A DNA stretch of 64,000 nucleotides, from contig JAFVQD010000008.1 in assembly GCA_017504965.1 (NCBI GenBank), positions 124,001 through 188,000 of the forward strand. Direction: 5' to 3'. Of the stretch, positions 34,697 through 44,397 are shown piece after piece; positions within the stretch are counted from its first letter, which is position 1; every line of letters begins with the position of its first letter. The notes below the pieces were generated by a model that was not told the DNA's origin, searched no databases, and saw nothing but the letters and a program-made list of their open reading frames with translations. Position numbers and translations under genes: made by a program. This DNA is from Bacteroidales bacterium. Its GTDB lineage: Bacteria; Bacteroidota; Bacteroidia; Bacteroidales; UBA932.

Positions 34697-35840
34697 CGTA
34701 TGTGATCACATCGTCCTTGGTTATCACCCCATTGGACAATATCAGAAGTCTCTCCACCACGTTGCGGAGTTCTCTGATATTTCCGCTCCATCCATACTGC
34801 ATCAGCTCCTCGATCGCACCCTTCTCTATCTTCATCACTGGCTTTCCGTTCTCTGAGGAGATCTGCTTGATGAAATGGTCTACCAGCAGAGGGATATCCT
34901 CTTTTCTCTCTGCCAAAGCAGGTGTATGGATAATGATTACGCTCAGTCTATGGTAGAGGTCCTCACGGAAATTACCTTTCTCGATCTCCTCCTTGAGGTT
35001 CTTGTTGGTAGCGGCCACTACCCTCACATCCACCTCTATATCCTTATCGCTGCCGACCCTGCTAAGTTTATGCTCCTGAAGCACCCTTAGCACTTTGGCC
35101 TGGGCTGCCAGGCTCATATCACCTATCTCATCCAGAAAGAGGGTACCGCCGTTTGCCTGCTCGAATTTCCCTTTGTGCTGCTTTATGGCAGATGTAAATG
35201 CCCCCTTTTCGTGGCCGAAAAGTTCGCTTTCGATAAGTTCACTGGGGATAGCTGCACAGTTTACCTCTATAAATGGGGCAGAGGCTCTGTTGCTGAGTTC
35301 GTGCAGCCATCTGGCCACCAACTCCTTACCTGTACCGTTCGAGCCTGTAATGAGGACTCTGGCATCGGTCGGAGCCACCCTTTTAATCATATCCTTCACT
35401 TTAGTGATGACCGGTGATTCCCCCACTATCTCCTGAATCTTTGACACCTTTCTCTTGAGGATTTTGGTCTCCTTCACCAGCTCGGTCTTATCAGTGGCAT
35501 TCTTCAGGGTGATCAGGATTCTGTTAAGGTCCAGAGGCTTTTGAATGAAATCGTACGCACCTTTTTTGATGCAGTCCACCGCTGTCTCTATATCGCCGTG
35601 TCCGGACATCATAATGATGGTAGCCTCGCACCCCTGCGCCACAAGCTTCTCAAGCACCTCTTTCCCATCCATATTGGGCATCTTGATATCACAGAATATG
35701 GCATCGAACTGTCCACCCTTAACCTTATCCAGCCCCTCCACTCCATCAGATGCCACAGTAATCTCATGACCCTCAAACTCAAGAATCTCTTTAAGAGTAA
35801 TTCTGATACTCTTTTCGTCATCTACTACAAGTATTCTCAT
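34677..35840 (-). CDS. NtrC-type sigma-54 response regulator lacking a DNA-binding domain
   Basis: A 387-residue regulator: receiver domain (residues 1-120, phosphorylation site D51 in FCDIKMPN) and a sigma-54 AAA+ domain (about 140-375) with Walker A GSNGTGKE, GHEKGAFTSA (the GAFTGA loop with G to S), GTLFLDEIGD as Walker B, and the NIRELRNVVERL sensor II. The protein stops 15 residues later; the Fis-type helix-turn-helix found in NtrC is absent. Such HTH-less activators exist (FlgR type) and can act from solution. The stop lies inside the tail of the kinase gene, so the lost domain may have been sacrificed to the overlap. The partner is probably the NtrY-like kinase. Confidence 0.92.
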   Translation of the reverse strand: MRILVVDDEKSIRITLKEILEFEGHEITVASDGVEGLDKVKGGQFDAIFCDIKMPNMDGKEVLEKLVAQGCEATIIMMSGHGDIETAVDCIKKGAYDFIQKPLDLNRILITLKNATDKTELVKETKILKRKVSKIQEIVGESPVITKVKDMIKRVAPTDARVLITGSNGTGKELVARWLHELSNRASAPFIEVNCAAIPSELIESELFGHEKGAFTSAIKQHKGKFEQANGGTLFLDEIGDMSLAAQAKVLRVLQEHKLSRVGSDKDIEVDVRVVAATNKNLKEEIEKGNFREDLYHRLSVIIIHTPALAERKEDIPLLVDHFIKQISSENGKPVMKIEKGAIEELMQYGWSGNIRELRNVVERLLILSNGVITKDDVITYAIPSDR

Positions 35841-35880
35841 ATTTTCTCAAATAATAGTCCACAAAGATAGTTAAATTTTA

Positions 35881-35888
35881 TACTTTTG
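35881..35888 (+). promoter_or_regulatory. Candidate cmk promoter, TACTTTTG 7 bases before ATG
   Basis: TACTTTTG fits TAnnTTTG. With a start about 4 bases after the box the mRNA leader would be only a few bases. It sits in the 55-base divergent gap between the NtrC-type gene and cmk. Confidence 0.4.
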
Positions 35889-35895
35889 TGTTTAT

Positions 35896-36585
35896 ATGCA
35901 AAAGTCTAATATTATAATAGCTATTGATGGCTACTCTTCCACAGGGAAAAGTACTTTCGCCAAACTTATCGCTGCCAAGCTGGGTTACATATACATCGAC
36001 ACAGGTGCCTTGTACCGTGCCGTGACACTAAGTGCCATCGACCATAGAATCATCAGCGAAAATAATACCATAGATAACTCCGCACTGGAAAAACTTTTGG
36101 AAAAGACAGTCATTGAGTTCAGAACCACCGGCGAAAACGGTAAAAGTGAAACATACCTGGACGGAAAAAATGTCGAATCACAGATCAGACGTCTGGAGGT
36201 GTCGAATAAAGTGAGCTACATCGCAGCTATCCCTGCTGTACGTAACTTCGTGGACTCTATGCTCAAAGGTTATGGTGAGAAGAAGGGTGTGGTGATGGAT
36301 GGAAGGGATATCGGTACAGCTGTCTTCCCCAATGCAGAACTCAAGATCTTTATGACCGCCGACCCTCAGATCAGGGCAGAGCGCCGTCTTCAGGAGATGA
36401 TCCAGAAAGGGGAGAATCCGGATCGGGATGAGGTTTTGAAAAATCTTCTTGAAAGGGATTATATCGACACCCACAGGGAGGTGGCTCCCCTCACCCAAGC
36501 CAAAGACGCTATTGTACTGGACAACAGCCATATGACTCTGGATGAGCAGATGAACTGGATTTTGGATATACTGCATAAAAGATGA
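35896..36585 (+). CDS. cmk: Cytidylate kinase
   Basis: Cmk phosphorylates CMP and dCMP. The 229-residue protein has the P-loop IDGYSSTGKSTFAK, YIDTGALYRAVT, the NMP-binding insert SNKVSYIAAIPAVR, DGRDIGTAVFPNAELK and the lid region with RAERRLQEM. Its stop overlaps the ispH ATG (ATGA), a gene pair seen repeatedly in Bacteroidota. Confidence 0.96.
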   Translation: MQKSNIIIAIDGYSSTGKSTFAKLIAAKLGYIYIDTGALYRAVTLSAIDHRIISENNTIDNSALEKLLEKTVIEFRTTGENGKSETYLDGKNVESQIRRLEVSNKVSYIAAIPAVRNFVDSMLKGYGEKKGVVMDGRDIGTAVFPNAELKIFMTADPQIRAERRLQEMIQKGENPDRDEVLKNLLERDYIDTHREVAPLTQAKDAIVLDNSHMTLDEQMNWILDILHKR

Positions 36586-37469
36586 GAATCGAAATAGACG
36601 AACATTCAGGGTGCTGCCACGGAGTGCGCCGCGCCATCGAACAGGCAGAAAAGGTTCTTAATGACCGTGGAACACTCTTCTCCCTCGGAGCCATTGTCCA
36701 TAATGACACCGAGATGGACCGCCTCCGCCAGAAAGGGCTCCTGACCATAGGATATGATGATCTGAAAAAGCTCAGGGACACAGTGGTGCTGTTCAGGGCA
36801 CACGGCGAGCCCCCTGCAGTATATGACATTGCCTCCGGCAACAATATCACCGTCGTGGACTGCACCTGCCCCGTAGTTCTTCAGCTCCAGAAAAAAATAG
36901 CCTCCACTTATCAGGAAATCTCCCCGATGGGTGGGCAGATCATCATTTTTGGCAAAAACGGCCACGCCGAGGTCAATGGCCTTATCGGCCAGGTCAGCGG
37001 CGAAGCGATAGTGATAGAGAAGGTGGAGAACCTCTCTGAGATCATTGCCCTGGGAAAAATAGACCTCACCAAACCCATTGCCCTGTTCTCCCAGACCACG
37101 AAAGATCCTCAGCAGTTCCTGCAGCTGGGTGAACTGCTCCGCACTGCTGTTCTTGAGGCGTGCGGCGACGATTCCCGACTCTCTATTTTCAATACCATCT
37201 GCAGACAGGTATCATCCCGTCACCCAAACCTGATCGAATTTGCCAAAGGGCACACCATCATCATTTTTGTTTGCGGCAAAGAGAGCTCTAACGGCAAAAT
37301 TCTATCCCAGCTCTGCAGAAGTGTAAACCCCAGAACATACTCTGTAGAGCACCATAACGAGATAGATCCCAACTGGTTCAGCGAAGATGACTTCGTCGGG
37401 ATATGCGGAGCCACCTCCACCCCGAAATGGCAGCTTGAAGAGGTGGCAAATTATCTTAAGAATATATAG
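36582..37469 (+). CDS. ispH: 4-hydroxy-3-methylbut-2-enyl diphosphate reductase
   Basis: IspH (LytB) is the last enzyme of the MEP isoprenoid pathway and makes IPP and DMAPP. The 295-residue protein has the three Fe-S cysteines C12 (GCCHGV), C96 (DCTCPVV) and C207 (NTICRQV), plus the conserved HGEP loop (residues 74-77) and a C-terminal GATSTPKWQLEEV. A second Cys beside each of the first two ligands is a small peculiarity. Coupled to cmk. Confidence 0.96.
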   Translation: MRIEIDEHSGCCHGVRRAIEQAEKVLNDRGTLFSLGAIVHNDTEMDRLRQKGLLTIGYDDLKKLRDTVVLFRAHGEPPAVYDIASGNNITVVDCTCPVVLQLQKKIASTYQEISPMGGQIIIFGKNGHAEVNGLIGQVSGEAIVIEKVENLSEIIALGKIDLTKPIALFSQTTKDPQQFLQLGELLRTAVLEACGDDSRLSIFNTICRQVSSRHPNLIEFAKGHTIIIFVCGKESSNGKILSQLCRSVNPRTYSVEHHNEIDPNWFSEDDFVGICGATSTPKWQLEEVANYLKNI

Positions 37470-37487
37470 TGTTCTACTTTTTTTGTA

Positions 37488-37495
37488 TATCTTTG
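37488..37495 (+). promoter_or_regulatory. Candidate efp promoter, TATCTTTG
   Basis: TATCTTTG matches TAnnTTTG and ends 37 bases before the efp ATG. No clear -33 box; a T-run lies directly upstream. Confidence 0.4.
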
Positions 37496-37532
37496 CGCCC
37501 AAATCGAAATTAAATAAACAATAATACTTTTT

Positions 37533-38099
37533 ATGGCAACAACAGCTGATTTCAAAAACGGACTTTATTTCAAATATGATGGCAAACCAGTATCTATCAT
37601 CTGGTTCCAGCACGTTAAACCAGGTAAAGGTCCTGCATTCGTAAAAACCAAACTCCGTAACCTTGAGAATGGTAAAATCCTTGACAGAACCTTCACTGCA
37701 GGTGAGAAAATCGAACTTATCAATGTAGAGAGAAGACCTTACCAGTATCTTTACAAAGACGATATGGGCTTCAACTTTATGCACAGTGAGACATTCGAAC
37801 AGATCTCCCTACAGGAGGACCTTGTAGACAACGCTGACCTTATGAAAGAGGGACAGGCAGTAGAGATGATGTTCCTCGCTGACGAAGAGAGATGCCTCAC
37901 TTGCGAACTTCCAAAATATGTAGAGATGGAGGTTACCTACACCGAGCCTGCTGTTAAAGGTGACACCGCTTCTACCAATGCACTTAAAGCTTGTACCCTT
38001 GAGACAGGAGCTGAGATTATGGTTCCTCTATTCATCAACCAGGGTGACAGAATCAGAGTAAACACTGAAGATCGTTCATACGGCGAACGCGTTAGATAG
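37533..38099 (+). CDS. efp: Elongation factor P
   Basis: EF-P rescues ribosomes stalled at polyproline. The 188-residue protein has the three beta-barrel domains. The modification-site lysine is K32 in HVKPGKGPAFVKTK, and domain III ends with GDRIRVNTEDRSYGERV. How the lysine is modified here is unknown; no epmA or epmB partner is in the window. Own promoter likely; the transglutaminase-like gene follows after 15 bases. Confidence 0.95.
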   Translation: MATTADFKNGLYFKYDGKPVSIIWFQHVKPGKGPAFVKTKLRNLENGKILDRTFTAGEKIELINVERRPYQYLYKDDMGFNFMHSETFEQISLQEDLVDNADLMKEGQAVEMMFLADEERCLTCELPKYVEMEVTYTEPAVKGDTASTNALKACTLETGAEIMVPLFINQGDRIRVNTEDRSYGERVR

Positions 38100-38114
38100 T
38101 ACTAATCCTATCCT

Positions 38115-39614
38115 ATGAAAAATCTATTTCTAATAATTGTAATGTCCATAATCGTATCCGGTTGTGGACATTCTTTGTCTAAAGCAGACCTTAGCGATTC
38201 AAATATCGAGAGCACCATCGCTGCCGGCAATTTCGCTGAAGCTGAGAAACTCATCAAGATGAAGATCGCGACAGAAGATTTGACCCCTACCCAGATTTGG
38301 GATCTCAACTTCAAAATCGAAGTTATGGACCGTATCCGCAAGGATTTCAGCAGAGACGACTCCACTATTTTTGCACAGCTTCAGAAATATTATCCCCAAG
38401 TGACCCGTGAAGATATGGCCAAATGGGAAGAGGCCAGGATTCTCGAGGGTATGATGATCGACGGAGAGAAAAGATATTTCAGAAACGCTGCCCGCAACGT
38501 TTTCAGAATCGATGAAGAGGCAGAGAAACTATACAATCAGACCCACCCCTACTCACCCGATCCACTTGATGTATTCGTGGATGAATCTGTAACAAAAGTT
38601 CTTAAAGCATCACGCAGAAGCGGGAAAGCACTGGTAGAGCCCGAAAGGATCAAAATCCGCTACTCCATCTCTGTAAAACCTGACGAAGTACCTGCAGGTG
38701 AGATGGTAAGGGTATGGATGCCTTACCTTCAGAACGAAGATATGTACAAGAATATCAAACTTCTGGCCACTTCACAGCCTGACTACATCATCTCTCCAGA
38801 GGGATATGCCCACAAGAGCATCTATATGGAGAAAGTGGCTGAAGCCGGTAAGCGTACAGAGTTCTGGTACGAGATGTCATACACAGCATACCACAAATTC
38901 AACGATTTTGACCCTGAGGATGTAAAACCTTATGACACCAAGAGCGAGCTCTACAAGACTTTTACTGCCGAGAGGGCACCTCACATCGTATTCAGCGACA
39001 GAATCAGGAATATAACCGACTCTCTTGTCAAAGGTGAGACCAACCCATACCTCAAATCTGTAAAGATCTTCGACTGGATATGCGACCACTTCCCCTGGGC
39101 AAGTGCCAGAGAGTACTCTACACTGGAGAACATCCCTGAGTATGTGATCACCAACGACCACGGAGACTGCGGTCAGGTAGGCCTTCTGTTCATCACTATG
39201 GCAAGATATGCCGGTATCCCTGCCAAATGGGAGAGCGGCTGGATGCTTCACCCTATGGAGATCAACCTCCACGACTGGGTAAGGGTATACTACGAAGGTA
39301 TCGGATGGGTAGGTGTTGACCCTTCATTCGGTAGAGTTATCCTTAAAGACGAGCTTGAGCACAATGCACCTCGCGGACGCGTCATCACCGGTGCTGAGAA
39401 ATCCAAAGCTGACAGCGACTACTTCCACTACTATACTCACGGTATGGATGCCTGGAGATTTATCGTGAACACCGACTACTCACAGCCTCTATACCCTGCT
39501 AAAACATATCCAAGGAGCGAGACCGTCGACTTCCAGAGAGGAGAAGTCGAGTGGAGAGGCGGAAACCTCTACTTCGGCCGCTGGAACTACGATATGGAAC
39601 TTGAAGTTCTGTAG
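38115..39614 (+). CDS. Transglutaminase-like lipoprotein
   Basis: A 499-residue lipoprotein (lipobox VSGC, cysteine at residue 17). A helical N-terminal part (about 20-160) precedes a transglutaminase-like domain (about 300-410) with a complete papain-type triad: C352 in HGDCGQVG, H386 in LHDWVRV and D402 in GVDPSFG. Such periplasmic proteins act as proteases, amidases or transamidases; the substrate is unknown. The RYSISVKPDEVPAGEMVRVWMPY segment before the core is a beta-rich domain often seen with this family. Ends at a strong terminator. Confidence 0.88.
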   Translation: MKNLFLIIVMSIIVSGCGHSLSKADLSDSNIESTIAAGNFAEAEKLIKMKIATEDLTPTQIWDLNFKIEVMDRIRKDFSRDDSTIFAQLQKYYPQVTREDMAKWEEARILEGMMIDGEKRYFRNAARNVFRIDEEAEKLYNQTHPYSPDPLDVFVDESVTKVLKASRRSGKALVEPERIKIRYSISVKPDEVPAGEMVRVWMPYLQNEDMYKNIKLLATSQPDYIISPEGYAHKSIYMEKVAEAGKRTEFWYEMSYTAYHKFNDFDPEDVKPYDTKSELYKTFTAERAPHIVFSDRIRNITDSLVKGETNPYLKSVKIFDWICDHFPWASAREYSTLENIPEYVITNDHGDCGQVGLLFITMARYAGIPAKWESGWMLHPMEINLHDWVRVYYEGIGWVGVDPSFGRVILKDELEHNAPRGRVITGAEKSKADSDYFHYYTHGMDAWRFIVNTDYSQPLYPAKTYPRSETVDFQRGEVEWRGGNLYFGRWNYDMELEVL

Positions 39615-39636
39615 TTTGCAGAATGTCCTGAAACAG

Positions 39637-39669
39637 CTACCCCCGACTGATGCCGGGGGTAGTTTTTTT
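39637..39669 (+). terminator. Rho-independent terminator after the transglutaminase-like gene
   Basis: CTACCCCCG at 39637-39645 pairs with CGGGGGTAG at 39654-39662 around an 8-base loop and is followed by seven T. The T-run overlaps the last codons of the convergent lptB. Confidence 0.92.
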
Positions 39670-40438
39670 ATTCCTCATCTCTCTTCTCCTTCAAGACTGC
39701 TTTGCGAAGCTCAAAGTTCTGTCCGAGATACTTTCTGCGAACTTCGGGGTTATTGGCCAGCATTTCAGCTGTACCGCTCTCGAGAATGGTACCCTCGTAA
39801 AGAAGATAGGCTCTATCGGTGATGGCGAGGGTCTCGTGCACATTGTGATCGGTGATGATGACACCGATATTCTTATATTTCAGCTTGGCGATGATATGCT
39901 GGATATCCTCCACTGCGATAGGGTCCACACCGGCAAATGGCTCATCCAGAAGGATAAATTTAGGATCTATGGCAAGTGCCCTGGCTATCTCACATCTGCG
40001 TCTCTCTCCACCTGAGAGCTGGATACCGAGACTTTTGCGCACCTTGTGAAGTCTGAATTCGTCGATCAGCGACTCCAGACGCTCCTGTCTCTGCTGTTTG
40101 GTAAGATCTGCCATCTCCATCACAGACATAATATTGTCCTCCACACTCATCTTGCGGAATACCGAAGCCTCCTGGGCCAGGTACCCAAGTCCCTTCTTAG
40201 CCCTCTGGTACATAGGGAGCTTGGTGATCTCCTCTGTAGATCCATCCTCATTCTCCAGAAATATCCTCCCTTCATTGGGCTTAATAAGGCCTGTTATCAT
40301 ATAGAAACTTGTAGTCTTGCCGGCACCATTCGGACCAAGCAGCCCCACAATCTCACCTTGGTGCACCTCTATGGATACACCTTTTACCACTGTTCTGGCA
40401 CCATATCTCTTTACCAGATTCTCACTATAGAGTCTCAT
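39668..40438 (-). CDS. lptB: LPS export ABC transporter ATP-binding protein LptB
   Basis: LptB powers extraction of lipopolysaccharide from the inner membrane with LptFG. The 256-residue ATPase has Walker [11 protein letters not shown]-loop [17 protein letters not shown], signature [15 protein letters not shown], Walker [14 protein letters not shown] and the switch His in ITDHNV. The C-terminal extension [13 protein letters not shown] is slightly longer than in Escherichia coli. Its ATG is 4 bases after the dnaX stop. Confidence 0.95.
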   Translation of the reverse strand: MRLYSENLVKRYGARTVVKGVSIEVHQGEIVGLLGPNGAGKTTSFYMITGLIKPNEGRIFLENEDGSTEEITKLPMYQRAKKGLGYLAQEASVFRKMSVEDNIMSVMEMADLTKQQRQERLESLIDEFRLHKVRKSLGIQLSGGERRRCEIARALAIDPKFILLDEPFAGVDPIAVEDIQHIIAKLKYKNIGVIITDHNVHETLAITDRAYLLYEGTILESGTAEMLANNPEVRRKYLGQNFELRKAVLKEKRDEE

Positions 40439-40442
40439 ATCG

Positions 40443-42230
40443 TTACTTTATATCAAGTTCTAATTTTTGGGCCAAATCCCTCACCGCTTCGTGCTCTCTG
40501 AGGAGATACTCGGCCTTTTCACGGGCTGTATATAATTTCTGCTTCACCTGTTCCCCTTCAGGTGTGGCTGCCACCTCCACCTTCATATTCATCTTCTTGT
40601 TCTGGAGTTTCCCCCTCATCTGTGAGATCATCTTCAGCAGCCTCTTCTCCTCCACCCAACTCTTCTGTGCATCATTGCTCACATAGAACTCTACAGTCAG
40701 GCCATCCTCCATAATGGTAGGCTGGTACTGCTCAAGCGTAGTGGCAAATATGGTCCTTTTGGCCTGCTTCTCCTCCTCGATCAGCTCCTTCCACGCCACC
40801 ATAAGTTCTGCCATAGTAAATGGCTTCTCCCCTGTGTTCACCTCTTCCACAGCCTCTATCCCCTGTGAGCGCATCTCTGCCTTTTTGAGCATATCTTTCA
40901 ATGACAATCCCCCGCCCACTCTCTGCGCAGGGCGTGGTGCCGGTGCTGGGGTCTGGGGCTGCTCTGCCGGTGATGTCTGTGTCGGTGCTGGTGCTTCTTG
41001 AGCTGCTGGTGAGGCAGGTGCAGATGGTGCTACTGGCGCTGGGGCAGCGGGCTCTGATGATACCGCCGGAGCCGATGCTACTTGCGGGGCGGGTACAGAT
41101 TGCACGGCAGGTGCCGATTGCGCAGCAGGCTGCGCTGAAAGATTCCGCATTGCCAGTTTCATCAGGGTGAACTCGATAAGGAGCCTCGGGTTACCGCTCT
41201 GTCTGTATGCCGCTTCACATCCGGTAGTCACCGAGAGTGACTCATACAGGAAGGGGACACTGCACTTGGCAGACTGCTCTTTATATCTCACTATTAGGGA
41301 TGCAGGAAGCTGGAGAAGCGACTCCGAAGCCTCTTTTTTGCACACTATAAGATCTCTCAGATGAGAGCTCAGTCCCGATATGAAATGGAGGGCATTGAAC
41401 CCTTTTGAAAGTATCTCATCGAATATAAGGAGCGCAGATGTATAATCTCCCGCCAGAAAATGCTCTATAAGCCTGAAATAATACTCATAATCGAGGATAT
41501 TCAGGTTCGATATCACCTGCTCGTATTTGATATTCTTACCACAGAATGCCACAGTCTGATCGAAAAGTGTCAGGGCATCTCTCATCGCTCCATCTGCCTT
41601 CTGTGCCAATATATGGAGAGCATCCTCCTCTATGGTCACACCCTCTTTCTGTGCTATCTCCGAGAGGTTCTTCACCATATCCGGGATAGAGATTCTGTTA
41701 AAGTCGTAGGTCTGACATCTTGAAAGGATCGTAGGGAGAATTTTATGCTTTTCGGTAGTGGCCAGAATGAAGATTGCATATGCAGGGGGCTCTTCGAGGG
41801 TCTTCAGAAAAGCATTGAACGCTGCAGCGGAGAGCATATGAACCTCATCTATAATATATACACTGTACTTTCCGATCTGGGGCGGGATACGCACCATCTC
41901 TGTAAGATTACGGATATCATCCACAGAGTTATTGGATGCAGCATCCAGTTCGTGTATGCAGTAGGATCTACCCTCTGAGAAGGAGAGGCAAGATTCGCAT
42001 TGCCCGCAGGGCTCCATATCTTCCGACGGGTTCAGGCAGTTTATCGACTTGGCGAAAATCCTGGCAGAGGTGGTCTTGCCGACCCCCCTGGGACCGCAAA
42101 AAAGATATGCGTGAGCGAGCTGTCCACGAAGGATGGAGTTCTTCAGTGTGGTCGCGATATTTTCCTGTCCTACAAGCGACTCAAACGAGTTTGGACGGTA
42201 TTTCCTGGCTGATACTACGAATTGTTCCAT
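40443..42230 (-). CDS. dnaX: DNA polymerase III subunit gamma/tau
   Basis: The clamp-loader ATPase, 595 residues. Residues 1-370 hold the AAA+ module with Walker [10 protein letters not shown], the zinc-binding C-x8-C-x2-C-x2-C cluster ([17 protein letters not shown]), Walker B IIDEVHML and sensor ATTEKHK. A linker of about 65 residues (near 376-440), made mostly of Ala, Pro, Gln and Ser, joins a C-terminal tau-like domain. Start chosen at ATG 42230 because the alternative TTG 9 bases upstream adds nothing. A TAnnTTTG box sits 6 bases upstream. Confidence 0.95.
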   Translation of the reverse strand: MEQFVVSARKYRPNSFESLVGQENIATTLKNSILRGQLAHAYLFCGPRGVGKTTSARIFAKSINCLNPSEDMEPCGQCESCLSFSEGRSYCIHELDAASNNSVDDIRNLTEMVRIPPQIGKYSVYIIDEVHMLSAAAFNAFLKTLEEPPAYAIFILATTEKHKILPTILSRCQTYDFNRISIPDMVKNLSEIAQKEGVTIEEDALHILAQKADGAMRDALTLFDQTVAFCGKNIKYEQVISNLNILDYEYYFRLIEHFLAGDYTSALLIFDEILSKGFNALHFISGLSSHLRDLIVCKKEASESLLQLPASLIVRYKEQSAKCSVPFLYESLSVTTGCEAAYRQSGNPRLLIEFTLMKLAMRNLSAQPAAQSAPAVQSVPAPQVASAPAVSSEPAAPAPVAPSAPASPAAQEAPAPTQTSPAEQPQTPAPAPRPAQRVGGGLSLKDMLKKAEMRSQGIEAVEEVNTGEKPFTMAELMVAWKELIEEEKQAKRTIFATTLEQYQPTIMEDGLTVEFYVSNDAQKSWVEEKRLLKMISQMRGKLQNKKMNMKVEVAATPEGEQVKQKLYTAREKAEYLLREHEAVRDLAQKLELDIK

Positions 42231-42236
42231 ATCTGA

Positions 42237-42244
42237 CAAAAGTA
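42237..42244 (-). promoter_or_regulatory. Candidate dnaX promoter, TACTTTTG 6 bases before ATG
   Basis: On the minus strand TACTTTTG matches TAnnTTTG and implies a leader of only about 3 bases. Same geometry as in front of cmk and xseA. Confidence 0.35.
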
Positions 42245-42265
42245 CAAATAATCCATATAAATTAC

Positions 42266-42273
42266 TATTTTTG
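42266..42273 (+). promoter_or_regulatory. Candidate promoter for the secreted protein at 42295, TATTTTTG
   Basis: TATTTTTG matches TAnnTTTG and lies 21 bases before the ATG at 42295, back to back with the dnaX box. Confidence 0.4.
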
Positions 42274-42294
42274 CATCACTAAAAATTGAGTTTT

Positions 42295-43152
42295 ATGAAA
42301 AAGATTATTGCTGTAGCTGTTTCAATTTTTATGGCCTGCGGTTTATATGGCCAGGTCCTCTCTGTATTTCAGAAAAAGGATGATCTGAAAGATTTTTCTT
42401 CCAAAACCACACAAATAGTAGTGAAAGGGAATAACTCCCTGGATGATATGATGCTTATAGATGCTGTCAAGAAGTACTGGCACCTCTCTCCATACGAAAT
42501 ATGCTCGATGGAGAGGTTTGATCAGATCAAGTGCGACACCAGCTACTACTTTCTGATGAGGGTCGACGGCCAGTTCAGTAAAGAGAGGGAGGCCGCTATG
42601 GAGTTCATCACCCTCCTTAAAGGTGATGAGAAAGCTGCCCAGGGGATAAATCATATGCCTGAGATACTATCCCTCCCTTACAGACCTCTCAATGACAGAT
42701 CGGGAGACTCATTCGCATATCTTGAACCATTTATAAACATCATCCAGAATCACGTAATCAAGATTCAGGAGCACAAAATATCCTCTATCATAGGGATCAG
42801 CGCATACTCTGACGGGATGAATGGTGTAAATGACAAGACTATCCTTTTCGAAGAGGACGATTTCGCGTTTGAAGTCACCCAGGAGATGCTTGAAAGTGAT
42901 TTCCACGGAAAAGCCAAATTGGCATCAAAGGATGAGATCGAGAAAGCCATCAAAGAGTGGAGACCCAACACCCTCGTATCTGTAGTGGTCTCTCCAAGTG
43001 TGGAGCAGAAAGGATCATTCTGCTTCAAGATGCTCATCAGCACCGACACTCGTGAACTGTTTTTCTACAGAAAACATAAACTGATGGGGAAAGTGGGGAT
43101 CGGATTCAGCAAGGAGGACTACAAAAGAATTGCAGCGCCATACGCATATTGA
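42295..43152 (+). CDS. Secreted protein of unknown function
   Basis: A 285-residue protein with a Sec signal peptide (residues 1 to about 19, FMACGLYGQ). The mature part alternates strands and helices: TTQIVVKGNNSLDDMMLIDAV, YYFLMRVDGQFSKE, a long loop with YLEPFINIIQNHV, and CFKMLISTDTRELFFYRKHK near the end. I recognise no family. It is predicted periplasmic or outer-membrane associated. It lies one base before the M16 peptidase gene, suggesting joint expression and perhaps a shared job at the envelope. ATG 42295 is preferred over the TTG at 42286 because it starts the signal peptide directly. Confidence 0.7.
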   Translation: MKKIIAVAVSIFMACGLYGQVLSVFQKKDDLKDFSSKTTQIVVKGNNSLDDMMLIDAVKKYWHLSPYEICSMERFDQIKCDTSYYFLMRVDGQFSKEREAAMEFITLLKGDEKAAQGINHMPEILSLPYRPLNDRSGDSFAYLEPFINIIQNHVIKIQEHKISSIIGISAYSDGMNGVNDKTILFEEDDFAFEVTQEMLESDFHGKAKLASKDEIEKAIKEWRPNTLVSVVVSPSVEQKGSFCFKMLISTDTRELFFYRKHKLMGKVGIGFSKEDYKRIAAPYAY

Positions 43153-43153
43153 T

Positions 43154-44395
43154 ATGGAAAAGAAAGATTTCAACGGGATGCAGTTTCTCTTCAAAAAGAG
43201 CCAGTCCCCTGTAGCATATTGCGCCCTCTCGATCAAGTCGGGGACACGCCACGAAGATCAGACTTTCGGTGGTATTGCCCATCTGACTGAGCATATGATC
43301 TTCAAAGGGACCGAATACAAATCGGGCCGCTGCATAAACTCATACATCGAAAAACTCGGTGGGGAGCTGAATGCTTTCACCACAAAAGAGGAGATCGTCA
43401 TACACTCCACCGTCCTCAAGGAAGATCTGGCCAGGGCAATAGGTCTGCTGGTGGAGCTCGCATTCTGTCCCAAATTTCAGGAGAAGGAACTGGAGAAGGA
43501 GAAGGTGGTGGTAATGGATGAGATCATCTCCTACAAGGACTCCCCGTCTGACCAGATTTTCGACGATTTCGAGGAGCTCCTCTTCGAAGGGACCACCCTC
43601 TCAATGCCGGTTCTGGGCAAAAGCAGAACACTGAAAAAAATAGGGACACAAGAGCTCTTCGCCCACGTAAAGAGACATTTCATTCTCAGCAATATGGCCT
43701 TCACAGTGGTAGCCGACGCCGATGAGTCCAAGGTGAGAAACATCCTTCACAAGGCCCTTATGAAATATGCCCCCGGAGCTATGGAATCCTCAGCAGAGAA
43801 CTCTCCACAGCAGCTCTCCATCCCTCCGGCAATGGCCCCTCTCAGGACATTTGACCGGGTGATCAACAGAAAGGGACACCAGACCCACTGCATCATCGGA
43901 GCTCAGGCATACCCATACTACGACCAGAAGAGAATAGCACTTATCTTGCTGGTCAATATGCTCGGAGGCCCTGCCGCCAATTCGAGACTAAACACCCTCC
44001 TCAGAGAGAAAAATGCCCTCGTCTACAATGTGGATGCTGCCTACGGCCAATATTCCGACACCGGAATAGTGACTATATATTTCGGCTGCGACAAGCAGTA
44101 TCACGAAAGATGTGTGAGACTGGTGGAGGGCGAACTGGAGCGTTTCAGAAACATCCCACTGAGTGACCGTGCACTTAAAAGTGCCAAGAAGCAGCTGCTG
44201 GGACAGCTCGCCATCTCTTCAGACAATGGTGAAGCCCAATGCCTCTCGATGGGAAAAAGTCTTCTCGTTTTCAGAGAGGTCTTCAGCACCGGAAAGATGA
44301 GATCGATGATAGAGGCTGTGACAGCCAGTGAGATAATGGAGGTGGCATCTGAAATCTTCGCCCCTGAACGTATCTGCAAACTAACCTATATGTAA
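43154..44395 (+). CDS. M16 family zinc peptidase (insulinase/PqqL-like)
   Basis: A 413-residue M16B-size peptidase. The inverted zinc motif HxxEH is HLTEHMIFKG (about residues 45-54), with the distal Glu in the following helix region near 120-130 (KVVVMDEIISY). The second half is the inactive partner-like domain with GGPAANSRLNTLLREKNALVYNV. No signal peptide, so it is probably cytoplasmic or exported in an unusual way. Mitochondrial-processing-peptidase-like relatives are common in Bacteroidota, with substrates unknown. Confidence 0.92.
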   Translation: MEKKDFNGMQFLFKKSQSPVAYCALSIKSGTRHEDQTFGGIAHLTEHMIFKGTEYKSGRCINSYIEKLGGELNAFTTKEEIVIHSTVLKEDLARAIGLLVELAFCPKFQEKELEKEKVVVMDEIISYKDSPSDQIFDDFEELLFEGTTLSMPVLGKSRTLKKIGTQELFAHVKRHFILSNMAFTVVADADESKVRNILHKALMKYAPGAMESSAENSPQQLSIPPAMAPLRTFDRVINRKGHQTHCIIGAQAYPYYDQKRIALILLVNMLGGPAANSRLNTLLREKNALVYNVDAAYGQYSDTGIVTIYFGCDKQYHERCVRLVEGELERFRNIPLSDRALKSAKKQLLGQLAISSDNGEAQCLSMGKSLLVFREVFSTGKMRSMIEAVTASEIMEVASEIFAPERICKLTYM

Positions 44396-44397
44396 CG

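Noticed and set aside
40915..41110. Imperfect repeats rich in GCTG/GGTGC inside dnaX
   Set aside because: They code for the Ala/Pro/Gln-rich linker of the tau-like subunit; the reading frame is continuous and no separate element is needed.
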